Source: CAYSRC01 sp964433495
GTDB taxonomy: Bacteria > Bacillota > Clostridia > Oscillospirales > Ruminococcaceae
DNA: 57,811 bases
Assembly (NCBI GenBank): GCA_964433495.1
Contig: CAYSRC010000010.1
Location: forward strand, 1 to 57,811
Direction of reading: 5' to 3'
Shown: positions 41,805-50,157 of the stretch, one piece after another
How positions within the stretch are numbered: the first letter of the stretch is position 1
How the letters are laid out: every line of letters starts with the position of its first letter
The notes under the pieces: model-generated
Told to the model about the DNA's origin: nothing
The model's input: the letters and a program-made list of their open reading frames with translations, nothing else
Database searches by the model: none
Made by a program: the position numbers and the translations under genes

Positions 41805-42998
41805 TCAGAGCATGCTTTCGAGCGTCGCGCCCAGCAGCCTTATGCCCTCGCGCAGCGCCTCGTCCGTCGGGGTGGAGAAGTTGACCCGGAACGAGCTGCT
41901 GCGGGCGTCCTCGTCCACCGAAAACGCCGTCCCCGGCACGACGGCGACCCTGTGCTCCCGCACCGCCCGCTCACAAAAGCTCTGCATGTCGACGCCGTCG
42001 GGCAGGCGGCACCAGCAGAACAGACCGCCGTCCGTCTTAAAGCAGGTCACGCCCAGGGGCGCTAAATGCTGTTCGATGAGCGCGAGGCAGGTTTTGAGCT
42101 TGCCCCTGTACAGGCTGCGCAGCGCATCGAGGTGACCCTCAAAGTCGCATTCTGTCATGAACGCATAGCATATCATCTGGTTGAGCAGCGGCGAATGGAC
42201 GTCCTCGGTCTGCTTGGCCACCGCCATCTTGGCGACGGCCGCCGCGGGCGCGAGGGCATAGCCGACGCGCAGGCCCGGTGAGATCACCTTTGAAAAGCTG
42301 CCCGAATAGACCACCCTGCCGTCGCGGTCGAGCGTCTTGATCGCGGGGATGTCCTCGCCACCGTACCGCAGGTCGCCGTAGGGGTTGTCCTCCAAAATCA
42401 CGACGTTGTATCTCGACGCGAGCTCGTACAGCGCCTTGCGCTTTTGCATCGACATCGTCGCGCCGGTGGGGTTTTGGAAATTGGGGATGGTGTAGATGAG
42501 CTTTGCCCTGTCCTCCCTCTTCAAAACGCGCTCGAGCGCGTCGATGTCCATGCCGTCCTCGCACATCGGCACCCCGACGAGCCGCGCGCCGAGCGAGCGA
42601 AAGGCGTTGAGCGCGCCGACAAAGCTCGGCTCCTCACACACGACGACGTCGCCCCTGTTGCACAGCACGCGACAGACAAGATCCATCACCTGCTGCGCGC
42701 CCGCGGTGACGATGACCTCGTCGTCCCCGCCGCCGACGCTGTATTTGTCGCGCAGATACCCCTTGAGATATGCCCTCAGCGGGGCATATCCCTCGGTGAC
42801 GCCGTATTGCAGCACCTCGAGGGCGTGTTCGCGCAGGACTTCACCCGCTATGCGGGCGAGGTCCTCCTTCGGGAACGCCTCGGGCGACGGGTTGCCCGCC
42901 GACAGCGCGATGAAGCCCGGCTCGGACGAATATTTCAGCATCTCCCTTATCGCCGACGGCTTGAGGGAGGCAAAATTTTCAGAAAACACCATGTCCAT
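41805..42998 (-). CDS. PLP-dependent class I/II aminotransferase
   Basis: A 397-residue fold-type I aminotransferase. The start FSENFASLKPSAIREMLKYSSEPGFIALSAGNPSPEAFP and the block YTIPNFQNPTGATMS (near 173-187) fit the 2-aminoadipate/MocR-catalytic-domain subgroup. VVYSGSFSKVISPGLRVGY near 229-247 contains the PLP-binding Lys and the phosphate-binding Arg. The substrate is not certain. The location upstream of the repeat region and the aromatic operon allows an aromatic aminotransferase role, but this is inference only. Confidence 0.9.
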   Translation of the reverse strand: MDMVFSENFASLKPSAIREMLKYSSEPGFIALSAGNPSPEAFPKEDLARIAGEVLREHALEVLQYGVTEGYAPLRAYLKGYLRDKYSVGGGDDEVIVTAGAQQVMDLVCRVLCNRGDVVVCEEPSFVGALNAFRSLGARLVGVPMCEDGMDIDALERVLKREDRAKLIYTIPNFQNPTGATMSMQKRKALYELASRYNVVILEDNPYGDLRYGGEDIPAIKTLDRDGRVVYSGSFSKVISPGLRVGYALAPAAAVAKMAVAKQTEDVHSPLLNQMICYAFMTECDFEGHLDALRSLYRGKLKTCLALIEQHLAPLGVTCFKTDGGLFCWCRLPDGVDMQSFCERAVREHRVAVVPGTAFSVDEDARSSSFRVNFSTPTDEALREGIRLLGATLESML

Positions 42999-43109
42999 TG
43001 TCTCACGTCCTTTTTGTTATTTCTGTCTTGACTGTCCGGCGTTGTTCACAGGCAGAGCCTTTTTGGGGGGAGCACTTTGTTTTGCGGGTTCCGACACCGC
43101 CTGCAATCC

Positions 43110-43299
43110 TCCCGTCGCTTTCTTCTGCCGCGCCCCCCTTTGCACACGCCTCACATACTCCCGTGAGGTGTACCGCGCGTCGTTCCGCTTGCGCGCGGTA
43201 AGGGGGGCTTTAAGTTCCGGGCCCTTTGGCTCCCTTGCCGAACGCAATCGGAACGGCGTTCGGCAGGGTTCACATATTCTCGTGAATTCTGCCGAATGT
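43110..43299. repeat. Mosaic intergenic repeat, copy C (left part)
   Basis: It contains CACACGCCTCACATACTCCC near 43144, GCGCGGTAAGGGGGGCTT near 43193 and the CACATATTCTCGTGAATTCTGCCGA palindromic module near 43271. All recur in copies B and D in different order or orientation. Confidence 0.75.
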
Positions 43300-43494
43300 C
43301 CGTACCTTTAACATGCGGCCAACTCGCGGGAATATGCGAGCCGTGTCAGCGCAGCTTCGGGTTCCCTTCAATGCCCTCTGACATTGAAGGGGGAGGACGA
43401 GCGGCGGAGTGGGCGGATGTTTGCGCCCCTGCGCAAACAAAGCTTAACGCAGCCCGCGAGGACGAGATGAGGGGTAAGCCAAGCTCCCTCATCT
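43300..43494. repeat. 195-bp long inverted repeat, left copy
   Basis: Matches the reverse complement of 57617-57811 with four mismatches counted by eye. It flanks the aromatic operon and murC from the left. The sequence includes a CTTCAATGCCCTCTGACATTGAAG imperfect palindrome. Confidence 0.9.
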
Positions 43495-43560
43495 AACCTC
43501 GCCCCTGCGCAAACGCAGCTTAACGCGGCCCGCGAGGACGAGATGAGGGGTAGCTTAGCC
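43425..43560. repeat. Tandem 76-bp repeat
   Basis: The unit beginning GCCCCTGCGCAAAC occurs at 43425 and again at 43501, sharing TTAACGC-GCCCGCGAGGACGAGATGAGGGGTA. The right-hand inverted copy near 57650 has a single unit. Confidence 0.85.
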
Positions 43561-43600
43561 CGTTGACTTAAGCTCTGCTCGGATGAGAACATCCCTTCAC

Positions 43601-43775
43601 CCCCTCATCCACCGCGGGGCGGTCCCCCCTTCCCCCCGCGGGGGAAGGTTTCCGAGGCCTAAGGCTTTCACCTATCCATCGGGTCACGAGACCTTAAGGC
43701 TCCCCTGTGCAAGGGGAGCTTTCAGCGCCAGCTGACTGAGGGATCGACCGCGCAAGACCTTGTCGTCTGAATGTG
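43601..43775. repeat. Mosaic intergenic repeat, copy C (right part)
   Basis: CCCCTCATCCACCGCGGGGC to about 43658 is an inverted counterpart of 57530-57582. CTCCCCTGTGCAAGGGGAG (near 43701) and the piece around 43735-43770 are inverted counterparts of 6838-6967. Confidence 0.8.
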
Positions 43776-43831
43776 CTCTATGCCATGATTTCAGCTCACC
43801 GCCTGCAATCCCCTGCCGCGGGGCTTTTGCC

Positions 43832-44284
43832 CTACCTGTCCTTCTTTGCCTTTTCGAGGCGTTCTTTAAGCATCCGCATCGCCTCACGGTAGCCCTCAAA
43901 GCCCCTGCCTGCCACCGTGCCGATGCACGCGTCCCGCACATAGGATATCCTGCGGTAGCTCTCCCTCGCCTCGACGTCGCTTATGTGCACCTCGACCGCC
44001 GGGATCGACACCGCCTTTATCGCGTCGGGGATCGCGACGCTCGTGTGGGTGTACCCGCCCGGGTTGATCACGAGCCCGTCAAACGGGTCGTCAAGCACGT
44101 TTTGAATCGCGTCGACGATGTCCCCCTCGTGGTTGGACTGATAGCAGCGCACCTCGGCGCCCATCCCCTCTGCAGCGTCCTCGATGAACCGCACGAGGTC
44201 GTTGTAGCTCTTTTTGCCGTACACCTCGGGCTCCCTTATCCCGAGCAGGTTGAGGTTGGGGCCGTTTATCACAAGAAACCGCAT
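43832..44284 (-). CDS. aroQ: Type II 3-dehydroquinate dehydratase
   Basis: Third step of the shikimate pathway: 3-dehydroquinate to 3-dehydroshikimate. The 150-residue length and the start MRFLVINGPNLNLLGIREPEVYG are classic for AroQ (active-site Tyr near 22), followed by SNHEGDIVDAIQ (near 55-66), INPGGYTHTSVAIPDAI (near 77-93) and VEVHISDVEARESYR (near 98-112). ATG 44284 has GGAGG 8 bp upstream. It is the last gene of the aromatic operon, separated from aroE-aroK by 110 bp that include a possible terminator. Confidence 0.95.
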   Translation of the reverse strand: MRFLVINGPNLNLLGIREPEVYGKKSYNDLVRFIEDAAEGMGAEVRCYQSNHEGDIVDAIQNVLDDPFDGLVINPGGYTHTSVAIPDAIKAVSIPAVEVHISDVEARESYRRISYVRDACIGTVAGRGFEGYREAMRMLKERLEKAKKDR

Positions 44285-44356
44285 CGTCAAATCCTCCGAA
44301 ACCGCCCGCGCGCTCTTTTTTTTGCGCAAGCGGGCATTTCTTTATTGTTAATCAAT

Positions 44357-44382
44357 AAAAAAGCCGAAAGGCCGGGCACGGC
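44357..44382 (-). terminator. Possible terminator or attenuator between aroE-aroK and aroQ
   Basis: The minus RNA has GCCG (44382-44379) pairing with CGGC (44366-44363), then TTTTTTATTG. The stem is short. It might reduce transcription into aroQ. A second A/T hairpin (TTTATTG/CAATAAA) overlaps at 44341-44359. Confidence 0.35.
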
Positions 44383-44394
44383 CGCTGCCCGCCG

Positions 44395-45642
44395 TCAGAG
44401 CGACGGCAGGCTGCCGAGTATGGCCCGCGCGGTCTGTTCAATCGTGCCGCTGTTGTCCGTCTCGACGTCCGCCGCCGCGCGGTAGCACTCGAGCCGCTTG
44501 CCGAGCATCCGCTCGAGCTCCGCAGGCGATTTGCCCGCCGAGAGCGGACGCCCGTCCGTCGCGAGCAGCGCGGGGTCGCGACGCAAAAAGAACACCCGTC
44601 CCCGCGCCCGCATCGCGCGGCGGTTGCGCTCGCGCAGCACCGCGCCGCCGCCGGTGGCGACAATCCTGCCGCCCGTGCGGCAGACCTCGCTTATCACCTC
44701 ACACTCGAGCTCGCGGAACCTCTCCTCACCCCACCGGGCGAAGATGTCGGGTATGCGCATGCCCGCGCGGCGCTCTATCTCCTCGTCGGTGTCGACAAGC
44801 TGTCTGCCCGTGTGCTCGCTGAGCCTTCTGCCGACCGCGGTCTTGCCGCAGCCCGCCATCCCGACGAGCACGATGTTGGACATCTCGCCGAGCAGACGCT
44901 CTAAGACGCGCAGGGTGTCCTCCTCCGAAAAGCTGCGCCTGCCGCCCAAAAAAAGGTTCGCCGCGCGCACCGCCTGCTCGACGAGCATCAAAAGCCCGCC
45001 CCTCGCGGGGATGCCCGAAAGAGTCGCCGCGTCGACAAGGGCCGTGCGCAGCGGGTTGTACACGACGTCCAGCACCCCCGACAGGCGCCGAAAGACCGCG
45101 AGGTCGCAGGGGCAGCCCTCCTCGTTCGGATACATCCCCACCGGCGTCGTGTTTATCAGGACGTCCGCATCGCGGTGCCGCCCTAAGTTTTGATAGTTGT
45201 CCGCGCCCGTCCTCGATATCCGCATCACCTCGCGCGCGCCCCCCGCCTCGGCCACGGCGCGCGCCGTCAGCGAGGTGCCGCCCGTGCCGAGGATCACCGT
45301 CTTTTTGCCCTCAAAGTCGATGCCGACGCTCTTCGCCAAAAGCGCGAGGCCGTCAAAGTCGGTGTTGCAGCCGTGCAGCGCGCCGTCTGCATCCTTGACG
45401 ACGGTGTTGACGCACCCGACGGCGCGCGCCCGTTCGTCGAGCGTGTCGCAGTATTTCATGACGTCCCTTTTATAGGGGATGGTCACGTTGAGGCCCGAAA
45501 ACTCCCTTTTCTCCATAAAGGGGCCGAGCTCGTCCCGAGAGAGCTCGATGAGGCGGTAGTCGTCCGCCCACAGCTGCTCGTGGATGGTCTTGCTGAAGCT
45601 GTGGCCGAGCTTTTCGCCGATGAGCCCGTAAAACCCGCTCAT
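44395..45642 (-). CDS. Fused shikimate dehydrogenase-shikimate kinase
   Basis: A 415-residue protein covering steps four and five of the shikimate pathway. Residues 1-about 253 are AroE: GEKLGHSFSKTIHE (substrate binding Ser), NVTIPYK with catalytic Lys58, CNTDFDG with Asp95, and ILGTGGTSLTARAV as NADP-binding loop. From 254 a complete AroK follows, beginning MSNIVLVGMAGCGKTAVGRRL with P-loop at 261-268, DTDEEIERR near 284, FRELECEVI near 309 and the GGGAVL loop at 331. The internal Met255 could in principle serve as a separate start, but no frame break or stop lies between the domains. ATG 45642 overlaps the pheA stop by 4 bp. Confidence 0.93.
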   Translation of the reverse strand: MSGFYGLIGEKLGHSFSKTIHEQLWADDYRLIELSRDELGPFMEKREFSGLNVTIPYKRDVMKYCDTLDERARAVGCVNTVVKDADGALHGCNTDFDGLALLAKSVGIDFEGKKTVILGTGGTSLTARAVAEAGGAREVMRISRTGADNYQNLGRHRDADVLINTTPVGMYPNEEGCPCDLAVFRRLSGVLDVVYNPLRTALVDAATLSGIPARGGLLMLVEQAVRAANLFLGGRRSFSEEDTLRVLERLLGEMSNIVLVGMAGCGKTAVGRRLSEHTGRQLVDTDEEIERRAGMRIPDIFARWGEERFRELECEVISEVCRTGGRIVATGGGAVLRERNRRAMRARGRVFFLRRDPALLATDGRPLSAGKSPAELERMLGKRLECYRAAADVETDNSGTIEQTARAILGSLPSL

Positions 45643-46778
45643 ATCTCGCTGTAGCTGCCGAGGAACACAAACAGCTCGGGCGCGCTGTCGAGCTCGCACA
45701 GCAGCGAGATCACGTTTTGCGAGTAGACCGAGGCGTCGAGGTCCATGTAGAACATGAACTCAAAGTCCCTGCCGGGGATGGGCCTGCTCTCGAGCTTCAA
45801 AATATTGAGGCCCAGCGCCGAGATGCGGGACATGAAGTTGTAGAGCGAGCCCGGAGTGTGCGGGACGTTGAACATGATGCTTATCCTGTTCGCGCCGGGG
45901 TAGATTTCGAGCCCCTTCGAGATGCAGATGAACCGCGTGTAGTTGTGGTCGCTGTTCTGCACGCCCGAGCGCAGGACGCGAAGGCCGTACAGCTCGGCGC
46001 AGTTTTCCGACGATATCGCCGCGACGTCCCGTCTGCCGCTCCCCGCGACCGTGCGCGCGGCGACGGCGGTGTTTTCGCACACCGTGACCTTGACGTCGCC
46101 GAGGCTTTTGATAAACTCGCTGCACTGCCCGAGCGCCTGCTCGTGGGACACGACCTCCCTTATGTCCTCAAGCTTCACGCCCGCGGGCGCGAGCAGGCTG
46201 TGGCTGACCCGCAGCTTTATCGAGCGCACGATGTGGAAGTTGTGCTGCTTCATGAGGTCGTACACCTCGTTGACCGAGCCGTATATGCTGTTTTCGATGG
46301 GCAGGATGCCGTAGCGGCAGAGGTTCTTTTCGACCGCCTCAAAGACGTTTCGGAAGCTCGCGAAATAGAGTATGCTCGGGCGGGAGAACAGCTTGTCGCA
46401 CGCCATCTGCGAATAGGCGCCCTCGGCGCCCTGGCACGCGACCATCGCCGCGGACGGGAACAGCTTGTCGGTGCTCTCGAGCGCCGCCTGTATCCGCCCG
46501 CCCAAGTCCGACGCGGGCTCGAGCCGCCGCGCCTGGCTCGAGCGGCTGAGGCTGAACAGGGTGTTGTACAGCACTTTCACGTACTCGGCGAGCTCGTCGT
46601 CCATGCCCTCGGTGAGGCGCGCGACGATCTCGCGCTCGCGGGTGCGGTCGAGCACCGCCGTCCCGCTGCTCTTTTTGCACTCGGCGACCTGCGCCGCGAG
46701 CGCCATCCTCTCGCGGAAGAGCCCGACAATCCCGTCGTCCACCGCGTCTATTTTGGTTCTTATCTCCTTTAAATCCAC
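45639..46778 (-). CDS. pheA: Bifunctional chorismate mutase/prephenate dehydratase
   Basis: 379 residues with three domains. An AroQ-class chorismate mutase spans about 1-85, with DLKEIRTKIDAVDDGIVGLFRERM and the conserved ELAEYVKVLYNTLF end. Prephenate dehydratase spans about 112-285, with GAEGAYSQMA, PIENSIYGSVNEVYDL and the catalytic TRF at 281-283. An ACT regulatory domain spans about 297-375, with the Phe-binding ESRP motif at 330-333. It makes phenylpyruvate from chorismate. The start is a GTG at 46778, with GGAGG 6 bp upstream and 2 bp after the aroC stop. Confidence 0.95.
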   Translation of the reverse strand: MDLKEIRTKIDAVDDGIVGLFRERMALAAQVAECKKSSGTAVLDRTREREIVARLTEGMDDELAEYVKVLYNTLFSLSRSSQARRLEPASDLGGRIQAALESTDKLFPSAAMVACQGAEGAYSQMACDKLFSRPSILYFASFRNVFEAVEKNLCRYGILPIENSIYGSVNEVYDLMKQHNFHIVRSIKLRVSHSLLAPAGVKLEDIREVVSHEQALGQCSEFIKSLGDVKVTVCENTAVAARTVAGSGRRDVAAISSENCAELYGLRVLRSGVQNSDHNYTRFICISKGLEIYPGANRISIMFNVPHTPGSLYNFMSRISALGLNILKLESRPIPGRDFEFMFYMDLDASVYSQNVISLLCELDSAPELFVFLGSYSEI

Positions 46779-46780
46779 CT

Positions 46781-47860
46781 TTAACCTCCGAGAATGATGT
46801 CTGAAATCACGACGGCGCACACCGCCTCGACGACGGGCACCGCCCGCGGGACGATGCAGGGGTCGTGCCGCCCCTTGATGACGAGCTCGCGCTCGCACAT
46901 GCGCTCGAGGTCGACGGTGCGCTGGGGCAGCGCGACGGAGGGCGTCGGCTTGAACGCCGCCCGCACCACGACCGGCATCCCCGTCGTAAGCCCGCCGAGC
47001 ACCCCGCCCGCGTCGTTTTTAAGCGTCACGACCCTGCCGTCCCGCACGGCGTAGGGGTCGTTGTTCACGCTCCCGCGCCGCCCCGCGCCGGCAAAGCCGC
47101 TGCCGAACTCGACCCCCTTGAGGGCGGGGATGCCGAACAGCGCGTGCGCGAGCCTGCCCTCGACGGTGTCGAACATCGGCGAGCCGAGGCCCGCCTCAAG
47201 GCCCGTCACCGCGCACTCGACAACGCCGCCGACCGAGTCGCCGTCCGCCTTTGCGGACAGTATCGCCTCGCGCATGAGCTCGCCCTTTTTGTCGTCGAGC
47301 ACCGGGAACGGCTTTTCTTCGAGCCCCGCCAGCGTGTCCGCGTCGACGGCCGCCATGTCAAACCCGTCGTCGCACACCCCGCCCACCGACAGGATGTGCG
47401 CGCCCACCGCTATCCCGCGCGAGGCGAGAAATTGCAGGCACAGCGCCCCCGCCGCGCACAGCGGCGCGGTGAGCCTGCCCGAAAAGTGCCCGCCCCCCGC
47501 GACGTCGTTGAAGCCGCCGCTGTGCACAAGGGCCGGATAGTCGGCGTGGGACGGCCGCGGGCAGCGCCGCAGCTCGCCGTAGTCGGACGACCGCGCGTCG
47601 CCATTCTCGATAAAAAACGCGATGGGCGCGTCGCAGGTCACGCCGTCCTTGATGCCGCTGACAAAGTTGGGCCTGTCCCGTTCGGTGCGCGCGGTCGAAA
47701 GCGGGCCGCCCCCCGGGGCGCGCCGCGCCGTAAAGGCGTAGACCCGCTCGAGGTCTACCGGCACCCCCGCGGGGAAGTTGTCCACCACCCCGCCTATCGC
47801 CGGCGAGTGCGACTGCCCGAACACCGTTACCTTAAGCCTGTTGCCGATCGTCGACGACAT
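46781..47860 (-). CDS. aroC: Chorismate synthase
   Basis: The 359-residue FMN-dependent enzyme that makes chorismate from EPSP. Recognised by GNRLKVTVFGQSHSPAIGGVVDNFPAGVPVD (about 5-35), RRAPGGGPLSTARTERD (about 46-62), the GGGHFSGRLTAPLCAAGALC block (about 122-141), GSGFAGAGRRGS near 248-259 and GGLTTGMPVVVRAAFKPTPSV near 287-307. GGAGG lies 8 bp before ATG 47860. It overlaps the preceding aroA by 29 bp. Confidence 0.96.
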   Translation of the reverse strand: MSSTIGNRLKVTVFGQSHSPAIGGVVDNFPAGVPVDLERVYAFTARRAPGGGPLSTARTERDRPNFVSGIKDGVTCDAPIAFFIENGDARSSDYGELRRCPRPSHADYPALVHSGGFNDVAGGGHFSGRLTAPLCAAGALCLQFLASRGIAVGAHILSVGGVCDDGFDMAAVDADTLAGLEEKPFPVLDDKKGELMREAILSAKADGDSVGGVVECAVTGLEAGLGSPMFDTVEGRLAHALFGIPALKGVEFGSGFAGAGRRGSVNNDPYAVRDGRVVTLKNDAGGVLGGLTTGMPVVVRAAFKPTPSVALPQRTVDLERMCERELVIKGRHDPCIVPRAVPVVEAVCAVVISDIILGG

Positions 47861-49106
47861 GCGCGTCACCTCCGAGCCTGTTGTAATCGTCAAAAAACGA
47901 CGGATAGGATTTGTTCACGCTCTCGCTGCCCTCGATCTCGACGGCGTTTTCACAGGCGCACGCCGCGAGCGCGCCCATCATGACGATGCGGTGGTCGCCG
48001 CGCCCCGACATCGCGCCGCCGCGAAGCCTCCCCGAGCCCTCGATGACGAGGCCGTCGCCCGTCTCCCGCACCCGCGCGCCGAGCTTTCCGAGCTCTTCCG
48101 CGACCGTTTTGAGCCGGTCGCTCTCCTTGAGGCGCAGCCGCCCCGCGCCGTGGATTATGCTGACGCCGTCCGCCGCGGCCGCCACAGCCGCAAGGGCGGG
48201 CACAAGGTCGGGGATGTCCCGCGCGTCGATGTCGACGCCGCGCAGCCGCCCACCCGACACCCGCACGGCGTCCCGCGAAACCGACACCTCGGCGCCCATC
48301 TTTTTTAATATATCGGTTATCGCGCGGTCGCCCTGCCTCGAGTCAGGCCGCAGGCCCCGCACCGTGACGCCGCCGCCCAGCGCCCCCGCGCACAGCAGGG
48401 CCGCGCCGTTGGACCAGTCGCCCTCGACCGCAAAGCGGCCGCACGAGCAGTAGGTCTGCGGGCCCTTTACCGAAAAGCCGTCCTCTGTCCGCTCGGCCCG
48501 CACGCCGAAGCGCTCCATCACCTCGAGGGTCAAGTCCACATAGCCCGCAGACTCGAGCGGCGAAGAGAGCGCGATCTCGCTGTCCCCCTCGAGCAGGGGC
48601 AGCGCGAGCAGCAGGCCGGTGATGTACTGCGAGCTTATATCCCCCGCGATGACGTACCGCCCCGGGGCGAGCCTGCCGCCCACCGCGATGGGCAGCCTGT
48701 CCGCGTCGAGGGTACAGCCGCCCTGCCGCATCGCGGCGGCGATGGACGAAAACGGGCGCTCGGGCAGCCTGCCTGCGCCGTGCAGCACCCCGCCGACGCC
48801 CAGCGCGCCGACGACGGGCAGAAGAAACCGCGCGGTTGAGCCGCTCTCGCGGCAGTCGAGCACCGCCCCGCGCGCAAAGCGCCCTGTCGGGGCTACCCTG
48901 AGGCCCGTGTCCGTCCGCTCGACCCGCGCGCCGAGCGCGCGCACGCAGCCGGCCGTGGCCTCGATGTCGTCCGAAAACACGTTGAGCGCGATGTCGGTCG
49001 ACCCCTGCGCGAGCGCCGCCGCGATGAGCGCGCGGTGCGCCGCCGACTTTGAGGAGATCGCCTCGACCTCGCCGAACAGCGCCCTCGGTTCAATATGCGT
49101 CCTCAT
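47832..49106 (-). CDS. aroA: 3-phosphoshikimate 1-carboxyvinyltransferase (EPSP synthase)
   Basis: 424 residues. Joins shikimate 3-phosphate and PEP. SKSAAHR (about 19-25) holds the PEP-binding Lys, DCRESGSTARFLLPVVGALG is the conserved N-terminal segment near 84-103, SSQYITGLLLALPLL lies near 157-171, and RLKESDRLKTVAEEL near 338-352 is the C-terminal signature. ATG 49106 begins 1 nt after the aroB stop. A GTG three codons upstream is the alternative start. Confidence 0.95.
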   Translation of the reverse strand: MRTHIEPRALFGEVEAISSKSAAHRALIAAALAQGSTDIALNVFSDDIEATAGCVRALGARVERTDTGLRVAPTGRFARGAVLDCRESGSTARFLLPVVGALGVGGVLHGAGRLPERPFSSIAAAMRQGGCTLDADRLPIAVGGRLAPGRYVIAGDISSQYITGLLLALPLLEGDSEIALSSPLESAGYVDLTLEVMERFGVRAERTEDGFSVKGPQTYCSCGRFAVEGDWSNGAALLCAGALGGGVTVRGLRPDSRQGDRAITDILKKMGAEVSVSRDAVRVSGGRLRGVDIDARDIPDLVPALAAVAAAADGVSIIHGAGRLRLKESDRLKTVAEELGKLGARVRETGDGLVIEGSGRLRGGAMSGRGDHRIVMMGALAACACENAVEIEGSESVNKSYPSFFDDYNRLGGDAHVVDDRQQA

Positions 49107-49107
49107 C

Positions 49108-50157
49108 TCATTCACCGAGCGCGAACAGCTCTTCTATCCTGTCCGCGCTTACCTTGTGTATAAAGCACTCGCCGACGCGGCGGGGCAGCACAAAGCTTAT
49201 AACATCCCCCGCGCGCTTTTTGTCCCCCGCGGCATACGCCGCGAGCCGCTTCGGGTCAAGCCCCGAGCGGTCGGGCTCGCCGCAGGCGGCGAGCGCCGCG
49301 CTTATCCTGTCCGCCGTGCCCCTTTCACACAGGCCGAGCTTTTCCGCCGCGCGCGCCGCCATCGCCATGCCGATGCCCACCGCCGCCCCGTGCGAAACAG
49401 AAAAGCCGGACGCCTTCTCGACGGCGTGTCCGAAGGTGTGGCCGAGGTTTAAAAAGGCGCGCACGCCCCTGTCAAACTCGTCCCGCTCGACGTACCGCCG
49501 TTTTATCTCGACGCACCGCGCGACCGTCTGCTCCTCGTCAAAGCCCCTGCCCGACGACAGCGCGTTAAACAGCCCCTCGTCGGTCAGCACCCCGTACTTT
49601 ATCATCTCGCACATGCCGTCCGCATATATCCCCGCGGGCAGCGTTTTAAACGCGTCGCAGTCGCACACCACCGCGAGCGGCTGATAAAAGCTGCCCGCGA
49701 GGTTTTTGCCCGCGCTCAGGTTGACCGCCGTCTTGCCGCCCACCGACGAGTCGACCGCGGCGAGCAGGGTGGTGGGGATCCCGATAAAATCGACGCCGCG
49801 CAGAAAGACCGACGCCGCAAAGCCGGTGAGGTCGCCGACCACGCCGCCGCCCAGCGCGACGAGCAGGTCGCTTCGCGTGCAGCCCGCCGCCGCAAGGTGC
49901 TCGAGCAGCCCCTCGAGCGTCCCCATGCTCTTTGAGCCCTCGCCCGGCGCGACGACATAGGTCTCGGGCGCAAAGCCCGCCGCCGCAAACGAGCGGACGA
50001 CGCGCTCCGCGCAGAGCGGCGCGACGTTTTCGTCGCTTACGACAAACGCCCTGCACGGCTTTTTTACCCCCGCCGCGAACTCCCCGCAGCGGTCGATGAG
50101 CCCCCTGCCGACCGTCACGTCATAGCGGCCCGACGCGTTTATATGAACCGTTTTCAA
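49108..50157 (-). CDS. aroB: 3-dehydroquinate synthase
   Basis: 349 residues. Second step of the pathway, NAD- and Zn-dependent cyclisation of DAHP. ALGGGVVGDLTGFAASVFLRGVDFIGIPTTLLAAVDSSVGGKTAVNLSAGKN (about 101-151) contains the NAD-binding and the DSSVGGK catalytic segment. Zn ligands lie in EMIKYG, NLGHTFGHAVE and SVSHGAAVGIGM. ATG 50157 overlaps the tyrA stop by 4 bp (ATGA). Confidence 0.96.
   Translation of the reverse strand: MKTVHINASGRYDVTVGRGLIDRCGEFAAGVKKPCRAFVVSDENVAPLCAERVVRSFAAAGFAPETYVVAPGEGSKSMGTLEGLLEHLAAAGCTRSDLLVALGGGVVGDLTGFAASVFLRGVDFIGIPTTLLAAVDSSVGGKTAVNLSAGKNLAGSFYQPLAVVCDCDAFKTLPAGIYADGMCEMIKYGVLTDEGLFNALSSGRGFDEEQTVARCVEIKRRYVERDEFDRGVRAFLNLGHTFGHAVEKASGFSVSHGAAVGIGMAMAARAAEKLGLCERGTADRISAALAACGEPDRSGLDPKRLAAYAAGDKKRAGDVISFVLPRRVGECFIHKVSADRIEELFALGE

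Noticed and set aside
44395..45642. aroE and aroK as separate genes
   Set aside because: One uninterrupted frame joins the domains. A separate start at Met255 is possible, but no clear ribosome site was seen.
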